Virus record (IMG/VR): IMGVR_UViG_3300046513_000221 | Span: 188,001 to 252,000 of that record | Length of the DNA: 64,000 bases | Reading direction: 5' to 3' (one strand) | Source of the DNA: a virus | Shown here: piece after piece, positions 49,719 through 57,564 of the stretch | How positions within the stretch are numbered: the stretch's first letter is position 1 | How the letters are laid out: each line of letters opens with the position of its first letter | Translations under genes and position numbers: made by a program | Notes under the pieces: model-generated | What the model was told of the DNA's origin: nothing | Database searches by the model: none | The model's input: only the letters and a program-made list of their open reading frames with translations

Positions 49719-50777
49719 TTACGCCATCTCGACTGCCTCGTGGGCCATCGCGTTCAGTACGCCGAACAGCGAGCTATTCGAGCCGCTTACAACCTTGAAA
49801 TCAATGTTGGCCTTGATCAACACGTCACGATGAGCGTGGTCGACCCAGTCCTTCATCAGGATTACTTCACCGACCTTCTCTGCACGACTGCGGAGCATGG
49901 TCATCGCCTCGTTGGCTTCGTGGAAACGAAGGTCAAAGAAGCGGTCATACTTGTGCTTGACTTCCGCGATCTGTTTGGGGATGAGTCCGATGATCAGGAT
50001 ACTCGGTTTCCGTACAGCTGCTTCTGCGCTTTTCGGCATACGGGGGTCGTGACGACGGTCCACAGGAGGCTCCTCGACCGAACGGGCGAAGGTCTCCATC
50101 GGCTCACCACCCATCGTGTGGGCAACTTCCTGGAACACACCAGTGAGGATCATTTTCCGTACCACGGCTGTCATGAAGTGAGCAGCTTCGGTGCAGCTGA
50201 CACCATTGAGGAAAACCTCTGGTGCCTCAACAAACACCTTCGCGATGACCGGAGCGATGGCCTTCACCGGTTCCGGCAGAGACCGCACCAGCTCATCCAG
50301 CCACATCAGGTCTTCACGGCGCTGCAGACCCTTGCGCTGCTTCGGATCGAGGATCTCCTCGGCCTTCACAACCGCGTCGGTGAGCGGTATGTGAGGACAT
50401 TCGGAGCGCAGACGCTTGACCTCGACGGCCACCTGCATACGGATCTTACCACCCCAGCGGATGACGCGTGGTCCGGAACCCTCGACAACACTAGGGATGC
50501 TCTTGGTCGTCTTGGAATGCTTCTTCAGGTACTCTTGCGTTACCTGATACTCGAACATCGCTGCCGGATTCTCCGGCTGGATGCGCTCTACATCGCCGCG
50601 ATTCATCAGGAAGGAGATGATCGCGTACATGCGCTTCTCGGGTGTGACCTCGTCACCGCCGATCGCCTCGTGGATCTGCTTCAGGGTCATGCGATGACCG
50701 CCCATGGTTGCGTTGGCAATTACTTCAACGGTCACGGCACGTACTTCTGCTACGGAAACTTTGCTGGACGAATTCAT
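49719..50777 (-). CDS. Winged-helix-like protein with a C-terminal DUF2325-like domain
   Basis: 352 residues from ATG 50777 (GGGAGAAATATAAAA upstream). Residues 10-60 look like a winged helix (AGGHRMTLKQIHEAIGG-type segment: MTLKQIHEAIGGDEVT, MNRGDVERIQPENPA). The C-terminal 90 residues resemble DUF2325: SILIIGLIPKQIAEVKHKYD, GEVILMKDWVDHAHRDVLIK and a final S-G-S-N-S-S-L-F. This pattern suggests a small regulator or effector. Function unknown. Confidence 0.55.
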   Translation of the reverse strand: MNSSSKVSVAEVRAVTVEVIANATMGGHRMTLKQIHEAIGGDEVTPEKRMYAIISFLMNRGDVERIQPENPAAMFEYQVTQEYLKKHSKTTKSIPSVVEGSGPRVIRWGGKIRMQVAVEVKRLRSECPHIPLTDAVVKAEEILDPKQRKGLQRREDLMWLDELVRSLPEPVKAIAPVIAKVFVEAPEVFLNGVSCTEAAHFMTAVVRKMILTGVFQEVAHTMGGEPMETFARSVEEPPVDRRHDPRMPKSAEAAVRKPSILIIGLIPKQIAEVKHKYDRFFDLRFHEANEAMTMLRSRAEKVGEVILMKDWVDHAHRDVLIKANIDFKVVSGSNSSLFGVLNAMAHEAVEMA

Positions 50778-50794
50778 TTTTATATTTCTCCCAA

Positions 50795-50835
50795 AGTATA
50801 TATGTAAATTGGAGGGGAATCCCATCCCCTCCGGT
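50795..50835 (-). promoter_or_regulatory. AT motif and GC hairpin before the 50.8 kb gene
   Basis: AAGTATATATGTAAATT lies at 50795-50811 and hairpin GGAGGGGA / TCCCCTCC at 50811-50832. Placed between the ends and starts of co-directional minus genes. Confidence 0.4.
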
Positions 50836-50843
50836 GATGCAGG

Positions 50844-51386
50844 TTAAACCTTGTCGATCTTGACTTTCTCGATCAGGTCGAGGTAGTCTGCGTCGGTCAG
50901 TACGCCTTCAAGGCGCTCGCCGAGCCAGTCCATGCCGTGCTCGATGTGCTCACGGATGGTAGGGTACTTGTCCATCAGGTCTTTCGTGATGATGAACAGT
51001 GCGCCGCCACCGTTATTGGTAGCCACGCCCACCCCGGCCAGAGTCTTCTCGCGGTTCAGGTTCTGCGCGAAGTCGAAGCCGGTATTCTTGTCGCCAGCAC
51101 GATCGCCTTCGGGGAAGACGTGGTCGAGCGGCAGACGGATGTCTGGATTCATGTGGCTGATCATGAATTGGAAGTCAGCCTCGTTGTCGGTGACGAGATA
51201 GATATTGCCGCCCGTGGTCTCCATGAAGTCCCACGTCAGGCGCTCGTCGTCGGCAGCAACTTCACCTTCCATATCGGAAGCGAGGAAGACGTTGCGGAGG
51301 ATAGCCAGCTTGTCAACTTCGCTCAGTGCAGCGTTTGCACGCAGGTTCTCGCGAAGGTTGTTGATAGATGTTCCCAGTGCTTGCAT
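50844..51386 (-). CDS. Hypothetical protein
   Basis: 180 residues from ATG 51386, with TTTGGAGAAGCAA upstream. Helical N-terminus, then alpha/beta pattern (ERLTWDFMETTGGNIYLVTD; LFIITKDLMDKYPTIREHIE). Contains GVATNNGGGALFII and ends IEKVKIDKV. No motif recognised. Confidence 0.6.
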   Translation of the reverse strand: MQALGTSINNLRENLRANAALSEVDKLAILRNVFLASDMEGEVAADDERLTWDFMETTGGNIYLVTDNEADFQFMISHMNPDIRLPLDHVFPEGDRAGDKNTGFDFAQNLNREKTLAGVGVATNNGGGALFIITKDLMDKYPTIREHIEHGMDWLGERLEGVLTDADYLDLIEKVKIDKV

Positions 51387-51465
51387 TTGCTTCTCCAAAG
51401 GGTATGCTTAATTGATTTCTGTGCGCTTTTGTACAGGGACGCGCTTCCCTAAGATGTATTGAGAC

Positions 51466-51500
51466 ATGGAGAGGTGAATCCTTTGAGGCTTCTCCATGAA
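51466..51500 (-). terminator. Hairpin after the microprotein
   Basis: CATGGAGA / TCTCCATG with an imperfect extension; on the minus strand it follows the stop at 51520 but lacks a good T-run. Confidence 0.45.
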
Positions 51501-51519
51501 TTTCAGCTAACTACCGCAA

Positions 51520-51615
51520 TCACTTACCACGACGCCATTTCGCCCAGTCGCCTGGGAAAACGCCGTCACGTTCGGATTGATTTGCAGTGTTGTAGTTGAA
51601 ATTGTACATCGACAT
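51520..51615 (-). CDS. Possible 31-residue microprotein
   Basis: 31 codons from ATG 51615 to TGA. The sequence is protein-like (NTANQSERDGVFPGDWAKWR) and ends RRGK. The ribosome binding site is weak (AGAGATCC). The gene is bounded by a hairpin downstream. Its position in an otherwise empty gap and the regular amino-acid use support it, but only moderately. Confidence 0.4.
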   Translation of the reverse strand: MSMYNFNYNTANQSERDGVFPGDWAKWRRGK

Positions 51616-51655
51616 AAAACAGGATCTCTACTAAGGTTATGGCACGAATACCATA

Positions 51656-51670
51656 GCTATAATATATGCC
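51656..51670 (+). promoter_or_regulatory. AT-rich promoter-like motif GCTATAATATATGCC
   Basis: TATAATATAT at 51658-51667, about 65 bases before the ATG at 51734. Matches the motif at 7227, 9362 and 61864. Confidence 0.5.
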
Positions 51671-51733
51671 GAATGGCCTAGACGATTCGGTTTATCAACA
51701 AACCTATAATAGACACCAAGCAAAGGTTTCATA

Positions 51734-53044
51734 ATGGATATCGAATCGAAGCTCTTCTCCTTGAAGGGTAGCGCTATCGACCTCAAGCTGCTGCATGAGC
51801 TCCTCGCCATAAACGAGAACGGCAAGCAGGTGGTCCACCAAAACACCAAGTTCGTACTAGACAAGGCCAAGCTCGAAGCGGCCGGATCGGAGATCCTCCT
51901 CCACAAGGACTTTGATAAGGAACTGGGCAAGGAGACGACCGTTGGCCGCTTCCTGTTCAATCTGCGCCTCTATGCCCTCTACGACCTCATGTACGAGGAT
52001 GTGGAACGGAGGAACAACCCGAAGCAGGTCGATGTGCGCAACAAATTCACTTACAAGAACATCACGCTTACCGCTAGCGCGATGGATGTACTGTATAAGG
52101 AGCTGACCGGGATGATGATCACCTCGGAGATCACTCCCCAAGTGTCGGCCCAGTTCATCGACAACCTGAACTGGATCGGCTTCGTGCTGGTACCCTACCT
52201 CAATCCTTCCCTCGACATCAAGTCGGTCAACGCCGGTCCCGAGATCCGCAAGATCAAGGCACAGGTGCTGGAGGAGCACAAGGACATCATCATCAACAAC
52301 GATGTGAAGAACTTCAACAGCGTGATCGAGGCCAAGGTGCTGAAGTCCGCTGCGGAGATCCTCGACAGGCAGCAGTCCACCGGTAAGATGATCTACGACT
52401 CCGGCGTCAATGGTACTTTCTCGAACAACTACAAGCTGACGGCCCTGTTCCGTGGCGTGGTTCCAAAGAGCGATGACCCGACGCAGTACAAGATCGGACT
52501 GTCGTCCCTGACAGACGGTGTGAGCAAGGACGAGATCGCCCTCGCGGGTGACATCGCGGTGCAAGGCTCCATCGGTCGTGCCATCTCGACGCGTCAAGGC
52601 GGTTACCTCGTCAAGCAGTTCAACTCGGCGTTCCAGTCCCTCGTGGTCGATGATCCCGGCACTAACTGCGGCTCCGTCCGCACGATCACCGTCGAGCTGG
52701 ACGACAAGAACTTCGGCCAGTACCTCTACCGCTACATCATCGACGGCGGTGTGGTCGTCCAACTGTCGCAGGACAACAAGTCGAAGTATGTCGGCAAGAA
52801 GGTCAAGCTGCGTACCCCGTTCTACTGCCGCACCGTCAAGATCTGCAACACCTGCGCCGGTGACATGCTCTACCGCCTCGGCATCAAGAACATCGGTCTG
52901 ACGACCTCCAACATCGGTTCCGCCCTGATGAATGCAGCGCTCAAGGCGTTCCACTCACTGGCCGTGAAGACCGCAAGCTACAACATCGAGGACTTCATGA
53001 GTGAAGTCAAACCATTCAACGGCAACAACAACGGAAAACAATAA
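51734..53044 (+). CDS. RNA polymerase beta' subunit, C-terminal half (split polymerase)
   Basis: 436 residues. Cellular beta' motifs recognised: the block VDDPGTNCGSVRT (about residue 305; cellular DDCGTHEG), then LRTPFYCRTVKICNTCAGDM (about 355-375; cellular RSVLTCDT..VCAHCYG, zinc ligands), then LGIKNIGLTTSNIGSALMNA and LKAFHS (about 385-410; trigger-loop and bridge region, cellular [23 protein letters not shown]). The first 200 residues are not recognisable. Together with the 15.4 kb gene this makes one split beta'. The stop overlaps the next start (TAATG). Confidence 0.9.
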   Translation: MDIESKLFSLKGSAIDLKLLHELLAINENGKQVVHQNTKFVLDKAKLEAAGSEILLHKDFDKELGKETTVGRFLFNLRLYALYDLMYEDVERRNNPKQVDVRNKFTYKNITLTASAMDVLYKELTGMMITSEITPQVSAQFIDNLNWIGFVLVPYLNPSLDIKSVNAGPEIRKIKAQVLEEHKDIIINNDVKNFNSVIEAKVLKSAAEILDRQQSTGKMIYDSGVNGTFSNNYKLTALFRGVVPKSDDPTQYKIGLSSLTDGVSKDEIALAGDIAVQGSIGRAISTRQGGYLVKQFNSAFQSLVVDDPGTNCGSVRTITVELDDKNFGQYLYRYIIDGGVVVQLSQDNKSKYVGKKVKLRTPFYCRTVKICNTCAGDMLYRLGIKNIGLTTSNIGSALMNAALKAFHSLAVKTASYNIEDFMSEVKPFNGNNNGKQ

Positions 53045-53745
53045 TGGCACTATTCCTTCAAGTCCCGGCTGTGCCGGAAGAGATTCCCGTGGAGATCAAG
53101 AGCTTCGGCGAGGCCATGCTCTCCCTGTACAACACTACGTCCGAGTTCCACACCGACCTCCTGAGTGAGGGCGTCGTGGGCGATATCTTCGAATCGGTGA
53201 AGAAGCTGATCATGTCGATCATCAACACTGTCATGAAGGTTCTGCGCTTCCTGCGCGAGAAGCTGACCGCCGCGTTGAGCTGGATCGTAGGAAAATCCGT
53301 GTCGGTGCCTGTGGCCGTGATCGCTTACTGGCAGAACACCCTGTCAGCGTGCGATGCGGCGCTGTTGGACCTCACCAGTAACATCCACGGTGACTGGGCC
53401 GACTTCAACACACTCCGTAACATCCACGATCAGAAGATCCGGGAACCGTTTAATGCCATCCCGAAGAGCGGTGGTGCGACCAAGATCTTCAGCAAGGACG
53501 ATATGTCCAAGCTGATCAATCTGGCATCGGAGACGGTGGACCTGTCCAAACAAGCCGCTGAGATCTACAAGAACGAGCTGCAGGAACTGGAAGCCGCCAA
53601 GGGCAAAATCCCCGACGACGAGTATCAGACCGAATTCAAGGTACTGCACGCCAAGTGCATCTTCATGCAGTTCATCGTCACGAATTGCGTAGGCGTGATC
53701 CAGTCGATCGCGCACCACGGCAAACAGACCGTGGAAGCGTTCTAA
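53044..53745 (+). CDS. Unknown protein coupled to the RNA polymerase beta' gene
   Basis: 233 residues, start overlaps the polymerase stop (TAATG). Residues about 45-100 are amphipathic to hydrophobic (VKKLIMSIINTVMKVLRFLR; LSWIVGKSVSVPVAVIAYWQ). The rest is helical (LINLASETVDLSKQAAEIYK) with four Cys. No family recognised. Tight coupling suggests it may accompany the polymerase, but this is inference. Confidence 0.6.
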   Translation: MALFLQVPAVPEEIPVEIKSFGEAMLSLYNTTSEFHTDLLSEGVVGDIFESVKKLIMSIINTVMKVLRFLREKLTAALSWIVGKSVSVPVAVIAYWQNTLSACDAALLDLTSNIHGDWADFNTLRNIHDQKIREPFNAIPKSGGATKIFSKDDMSKLINLASETVDLSKQAAEIYKNELQELEAAKGKIPDDEYQTEFKVLHAKCIFMQFIVTNCVGVIQSIAHHGKQTVEAF

Positions 53746-53747
53746 AG

Positions 53748-53790
53748 AAATAACCCCATAGGCCCGTAAAGGGTCTATGGGGGTTTCTTA
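53748..53790. terminator. Bidirectional terminator
   Basis: Stem CCCCATAGGCCC / GGGTCTATGGGG (53754-53782) flanked by AAAGAAATAA and GTTTCTTA. Confidence 0.8.
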
Positions 53791-54609
53791 CTGCTGTATG
53801 TTACCTCTGTTCATCAAGCCCTGCTTGGTGACAAGCGAGCCGGTGATCAGGTTCGATTTTAGACCAGCGCCGATGAAGAACACATCGAGCGTGTTCAGTG
53901 CCTGACCGGAGTGCAGGACGCTGTTCTTGTAGGTCGAGATCGATGCGGTGCCGAGTGCGGAGATCTCCGCTTGCATCTGCATCTTGTGGTTGATGTTGTC
54001 GGCGCGAGCACCCAGCAGCTCCTTGATGATGTAGTTGTCACCGGTCTTGCCTTCCAGCTTGTTGGCGACGTCGGTCATCCAGTTGAACTGGTCGCTGACG
54101 TTGTTGGTCACCGCCAGCAGAGCCGTGGTGTCACCGTCCGTCAGGCGTCCGGTACGCTCGGTCGTGGACAGGGAGCCGGTCAGCTTGGAACGAGCACCCG
54201 CCTTCATGATGTCGGTGTTCATCATGTTCTTCTTGGACAGGATCTGCTGCATCCGCTTGAGGTGGATGTACATCACCGGAACCTTGAATGGCGTGCGGAC
54301 GACCTGACCGTCAGGCGTGGTGTGCCGGACGTACACGAACTCCTCCAGAGGCAGCTTCAGATACTTCGCAGCGGCCTCCACGGTGTCCATGTTGATCTTC
54401 TTCTTCTCGTAGAGGTCCATCTCGACGTAGAAGTTGTTGTTGTCGCTCGAAGCCATCTTGCGGAAGTACGCCATGAACTGGGCGTCCGACATCTTGTCGA
54501 ACTGGGCTTTGTACTTGGCGGCATTCTTGCCGGAAGGATCGAGAATCTTCAGGGTAGTGAGGATTTTATCCTCAACCTGTTTTCTTTTCTGAGGTGTGAT
54601 CGATGCCAT
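53788..54609 (-). CDS. Second, short RNA polymerase beta C-terminal-like protein
   Basis: 273 residues. Two segments resemble the C-terminal region of beta. VPVMYIHLKRMQQILSKKNM followed by KLTGSLSTTERTGRLTDGDT aligns with cellular K-L-x-H-L-V-D-D-K followed by R-F-G-E-M-E. Further on, MQMQAEISALGTAS ... SGQALNTLDVFFIGAGLKSN aligns with the final E-S-F-x-V-L-x-x-E-x-x-x-L-G. It lacks the active-site motif GRxGNKG. A full-size beta C-part is encoded at 27.6 kb, so this is an extra, shortened paralogue. It may belong to a second phage RNA polymerase or act as a regulator. Based on visual alignment only. Confidence 0.5.
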   Translation of the reverse strand: MASITPQKRKQVEDKILTTLKILDPSGKNAAKYKAQFDKMSDAQFMAYFRKMASSDNNNFYVEMDLYEKKKINMDTVEAAAKYLKLPLEEFVYVRHTTPDGQVVRTPFKVPVMYIHLKRMQQILSKKNMMNTDIMKAGARSKLTGSLSTTERTGRLTDGDTTALLAVTNNVSDQFNWMTDVANKLEGKTGDNYIIKELLGARADNINHKMQMQAEISALGTASISTYKNSVLHSGQALNTLDVFFIGAGLKSNLITGSLVTKQGLMNRGNIQQ

Positions 54610-54617
54610 TGAATTTC

Positions 54618-55109
54618 CTATTTCAGTTCAAGCGTATACTGTCCGAGAAACGCCTTAGCGTCTATGGTTTCTACCCGGATGATCTCACGCTTAGGGATAT
54701 GCTGGTCCGTCTTGTACTCATCGACGGCATTGTTGAACTTGTTATTCACCGGGATGAATCTATCCGGAGCGATACAGTACACGTAGAACTGCTTGACTCG
54801 CTCAATATCGGTCGTCGATATCGGTGAATAGCCCTCGATGGTCATGATGCCCTTCTCAGTCTTAAATCGCCTGACTTCCAGACCGATTTGTGTCAGAGAC
54901 GAGGCAAAGCCCATCTCAGCGGCTAGCTGGCGTCCCGCAGATGCATACAAGAACTTGTTGCTCTCAGTCTCGTCCCACTGTATCTCTGCCTTGGTATGAT
55001 CGATTCCCGGTTTGAGGGTGTCGGTCAAATAGTACGATCCATGGTAGAGAACGAGTGGATTGACTTTCTCGCTAAGCAAAAACCTGATCATATGGTCGGT
55101 ATTCATCAT
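54618..55109 (-). CDS. Possible ADP-ribosyltransferase-like protein
   Basis: 163 residues. The N-terminal third has LYHGSYYLTDTLKPG (YHGS at 22-25), then WDETESNKFLYASAGRQLAA (FLYAS at 53-57). The order 'Y-H-G-S/T ... L-x-P-G ... L-Y-A-S' is typical of several ADP-ribosyltransferase-like families (Tpt1 and toxin-type). The catalytic Glu cannot be placed with confidence. In T4, Alt and ModA ADP-ribosylate host RNA polymerase; here the gene lies beside polymerase genes. Tentative. Confidence 0.4.
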   Translation of the reverse strand: MMNTDHMIRFLLSEKVNPLVLYHGSYYLTDTLKPGIDHTKAEIQWDETESNKFLYASAGRQLAAEMGFASSLTQIGLEVRRFKTEKGIMTIEGYSPISTTDIERVKQFYVYCIAPDRFIPVNNKFNNAVDEYKTDQHIPKREIIRVETIDAKAFLGQYTLELK

Positions 55110-55112
55110 AGA

Positions 55113-56303
55113 TCACCGGCATTTGTGGAGCACTATGAGATAAACAAAGTAGGAATACACCGCGTTGCGGTAGGCCATCTTCGTCGGGATGCGGTTCGTG
55201 GCAGCGTACTTACTGCAGTGCAGCATCAGGAACTTATCGAGGATCACCTTGATCTGGATCAGATCCTGATTCGTGGTGTTCGAGATCGAGATCTGGCGCA
55301 GGGCCATGGTGATGAAGTCCGAGCTACAGACCTTCTCGAACGCCTGTGGATCGGCATCGGAGATGATGTTGAAGAGCATACGGAGCATGCTGTCCAGTGT
55401 CTCAGGGTTCTCCTTGATGCGGATCTCGTTGAGCGCCTGATAGACCGTCATGAACGGCAGATTGTTCTTGTTGCTGACCAGCTTCGTCAGACCCATGTTG
55501 ATCTTCATCGACACGTAGTCGTGGACGACGGACTGCGCCAGCTGGTGGATGGTGTCGGACAGGTTGGTCTTATCGACCATCTCGTCCTTGTCATCGAACG
55601 ACTTCTCGGTGTTCAGGTAGTTCTTCTTGTCGCGGTTGTCGTAGTACTCCTCCGCGATGCCGTTGATGATCTTACCGATCCGGTTCTCCATCTGAGGGAT
55701 GTACGTCAGGTACGCCTCGTCGGTGCCGTCGGTCAGGATGCGCTTGTACGTCTCGTGGGACGTCATCACCGTGTCCTTGATCACGTTGTAGTTGTTCTGC
55801 AGCTGCTTGTACTTGAACTTGTTGCTCAAGTTGTTCATGGTATACGCCATGATCTGCGGGTTCGGCGGGAACTGCCAGCTGCGGCGCTGGCGTGAGGAGA
55901 AGAACTTCATCGACAGGTACATGATGAAGAGCTGGGCTTCAGTATCCTTCTTTTGGATCGTCAGTTCGCGGATCACGAGCCACGACAGCATGGTGAACGG
56001 GTCGTTCAGCAGCACGAATGCCTCGCCACGCTTGTTCACATAGCCGAATTCCTTGACGTTATCCTTGAGTGTGGACACGATGTAGCCCGACACCTCCTCC
56101 GGCGCGATGTCCGTGAGATCGAACACCACGTTCTGGTCTTTCACCGCGAAGATGAGACGCTGGGCCGGGGAGCTGTCGAAGATGATTGCGTGGTTGGCAT
56201 CGAAGTACTTCTGGATGCTGAGAACGGCGGCGCGCAGCTTGGCCTTGTCGTTCACTGCTTCCTTGATGCGTTCTTCAAAACCTTTGATGATGTAGGAAGA
56301 CAT
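55113..56303 (-). CDS. Large unknown helical phage protein
   Basis: 396 residues from ATG 56303, with GAAAGAAGAAAT upstream. Blocks include SYIIKGFEERIKEAVNDKAK, QLFIMYLSMKFFSSRQRRSW and VDKTNLSDTIHQLAQSVVHD. Mostly helical, no membrane segment or enzyme motif. I do not recognise it. The next gene starts 3 bases after its stop. Confidence 0.65.
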   Translation of the reverse strand: MSSYIIKGFEERIKEAVNDKAKLRAAVLSIQKYFDANHAIIFDSSPAQRLIFAVKDQNVVFDLTDIAPEEVSGYIVSTLKDNVKEFGYVNKRGEAFVLLNDPFTMLSWLVIRELTIQKKDTEAQLFIMYLSMKFFSSRQRRSWQFPPNPQIMAYTMNNLSNKFKYKQLQNNYNVIKDTVMTSHETYKRILTDGTDEAYLTYIPQMENRIGKIINGIAEEYYDNRDKKNYLNTEKSFDDKDEMVDKTNLSDTIHQLAQSVVHDYVSMKINMGLTKLVSNKNNLPFMTVYQALNEIRIKENPETLDSMLRMLFNIISDADPQAFEKVCSSDFITMALRQISISNTTNQDLIQIKVILDKFLMLHCSKYAATNRIPTKMAYRNAVYSYFVYLIVLHKCR

Positions 56304-56387
56304 ATTTCTTCTTTCGGAAAAGTGTTGCCGCACAATGGTGCTTACTAGTCTATTGTTAACCAGAAAGCTGTTTTCCTTTAGAAGTAA

Positions 56388-56437
56388 AGAAAAAAAGAAG
56401 CGCCAACGCCCGGATGTGGACGTTGGCGGTTTTCTTA
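56388..56437 (-). terminator. Terminator of the 56.4-57.0 kb gene
   Basis: Stem CGCCAACG / CGTTGGCG (56401-56428) with a T-run on the minus strand (CTTCTTTTTTTC). Confidence 0.75.
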
Positions 56438-57043
56438 GATCGACAGCATGTTGATCAGGCGGGTCAGGGTCTCGTTGTCACGGGACGCTGCGATCAGCTC
56501 GGCGTCGATGTTCTGGTGCAGCGAGGAACGGTTCTCGTTCGCCGGGATCGAGTCCTGCAGGGTGCGTTCGTGAGCGGCCAGAACCGGCGTCAGGCGCTTC
56601 TCCAGTTCCACCAGCAGTTCAGCACGGCGCTGGGTCTGCTCGCCCAGAGCTTGAACTGCGATGGAGATGCCGGAGCTGGCGTGCGATGCACGGACGATGC
56701 TGGTGGTGTTGACTGCGGATGCCTTGATACCGAAGGTCTTCGGGGTTGCAGCATCTGCGAGCAGCTGCATCTGCTTACCCAGATCCATTGGATCCCGGAC
56801 GGTATCGCGGTCGCTCGTCGGCGATGCTTCCGTCACACCGTCGCTCAGATCCTGAATCGAGCGTGCGGCGCGGCGCGGCTTGATAGCTACGGATACAGCG
56901 ATGCCGCCGATGTGGCGGGTACGTGGCTTCTTCGGTGTAGTTTCCACTTGGGCAGCTGCCTTGGCGGCGCGGCGGGTGGCGACAGTTTCCGGAGTCTTCG
57001 CCTTCGGGATACGACGGGTGGTAGTTGCTTGTTGCTTAGGCAT
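56435..57043 (-). CDS. Basic-N-terminal hypothetical protein
   Basis: 202 residues, CAGGAGGAATACC before the ATG. First 60 residues are very basic and unstructured (TTRRIPKAKTPETVATRRAA; PRTRHIGGIAVSVAIKPRRA). The C-terminal 90 residues are helical (VQALGEQTQRRAELLVELEK). A nucleic-acid-binding role is possible from composition alone. Not recognised. Confidence 0.6.
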   Translation of the reverse strand: MPKQQATTTRRIPKAKTPETVATRRAAKAAAQVETTPKKPRTRHIGGIAVSVAIKPRRAARSIQDLSDGVTEASPTSDRDTVRDPMDLGKQMQLLADAATPKTFGIKASAVNTTSIVRASHASSGISIAVQALGEQTQRRAELLVELEKRLTPVLAAHERTLQDSIPANENRSSLHQNIDAELIAASRDNETLTRLINMLSI

Positions 57044-57071
57044 GGTATTCCTCCTGTTTCAGATTGGGGTG

Positions 57072-57096
57072 TGCCACCAATAAGACGGTGGCAGTT
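57072..57096 (-). terminator. Hairpin after the 57.1-57.5 kb gene
   Basis: TGCCACC / GGTGGCA with an 8-base loop (57072-57093). No strong T-run on the minus strand. Confidence 0.5.
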
Positions 57097-57098
57097 CT

Positions 57099-57500
57099 TT
57101 ACACTGGTGCTGCGACGACGTGGGTCGGCTTCTTCGGGTCGATGTAGACCTCGCGGCACAGGTCGGCGAAGTCGGACTCGGTGAAGCCGCGATCCAGCAT
57201 CACTTTCTTGACGCGGTTGAGGAATTTACCTTCCTCTTCCACTTTCTTGCGGTTAGCTTCCTCGCGACGATCGGCTTCATCGCGAGCGCTCATTTCCTTG
57301 AACATCTGGTCGGGACTACGGCGGTAGGTCTCCAGATCGTTACGGTCCAGCATATCGCCTTCGGTCAGACGAACCTCACCGACAGTACTCTTCGGATCCG
57401 CCAGATCGTAGCGACGAATCTCGGTGGTCCCGCCAGAGGCGGTGATGGTCAACAGGTGGGCCTTCTTTGGACCGCTGTCGCTACGCAGACTGCTATTCAT
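57099..57500 (-). CDS. Hypothetical protein
   Basis: 133 residues from ATG 57500, with AAGGAATCAAAC upstream. Beta-like N-terminus (KKAHLLTITASGGTTEIRRY), then a charged helix (MFKEMSARDEADRREEANRK) and a helical end (RVKKVMLDRGFTESDFADLC). Not recognised. Downstream of nrdA in the same direction. Confidence 0.6.
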   Translation of the reverse strand: MNSSLRSDSGPKKAHLLTITASGGTTEIRRYDLADPKSTVGEVRLTEGDMLDRNDLETYRRSPDQMFKEMSARDEADRREEANRKKVEEEGKFLNRVKKVMLDRGFTESDFADLCREVYIDPKKPTHVVAAPV

Positions 57501-57521
57501 GTTTGATTCCTTCAGGTTAAG

Positions 57522-57556
57522 AGGGAGGAGTGCCCAGACAACAGGCACTCCTCTCA
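57522..57556 (-). terminator. Terminator of nrdA
   Basis: Stem GAGGAGTGCC / GGCACTCCTC with an 8-base loop, 9 bases after the nrdA stop; followed on the minus strand by CCTCTTAACC. Confidence 0.6.
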
Positions 57557-57564
57557 CTCAGGTT

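Larger units (their letters stand above)
51387..51733. other. Gene-poor stretch with a microprotein and a promoter motif
   Basis: This stretch of about 350 bases holds, in order: a hairpin (51466-51500), a possible 31-residue minus-strand gene (51520-51615), and an AT-rich promoter motif (51656-51670) pointing at the RNA polymerase gene. Nothing else was recognised. Confidence 0.5.
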
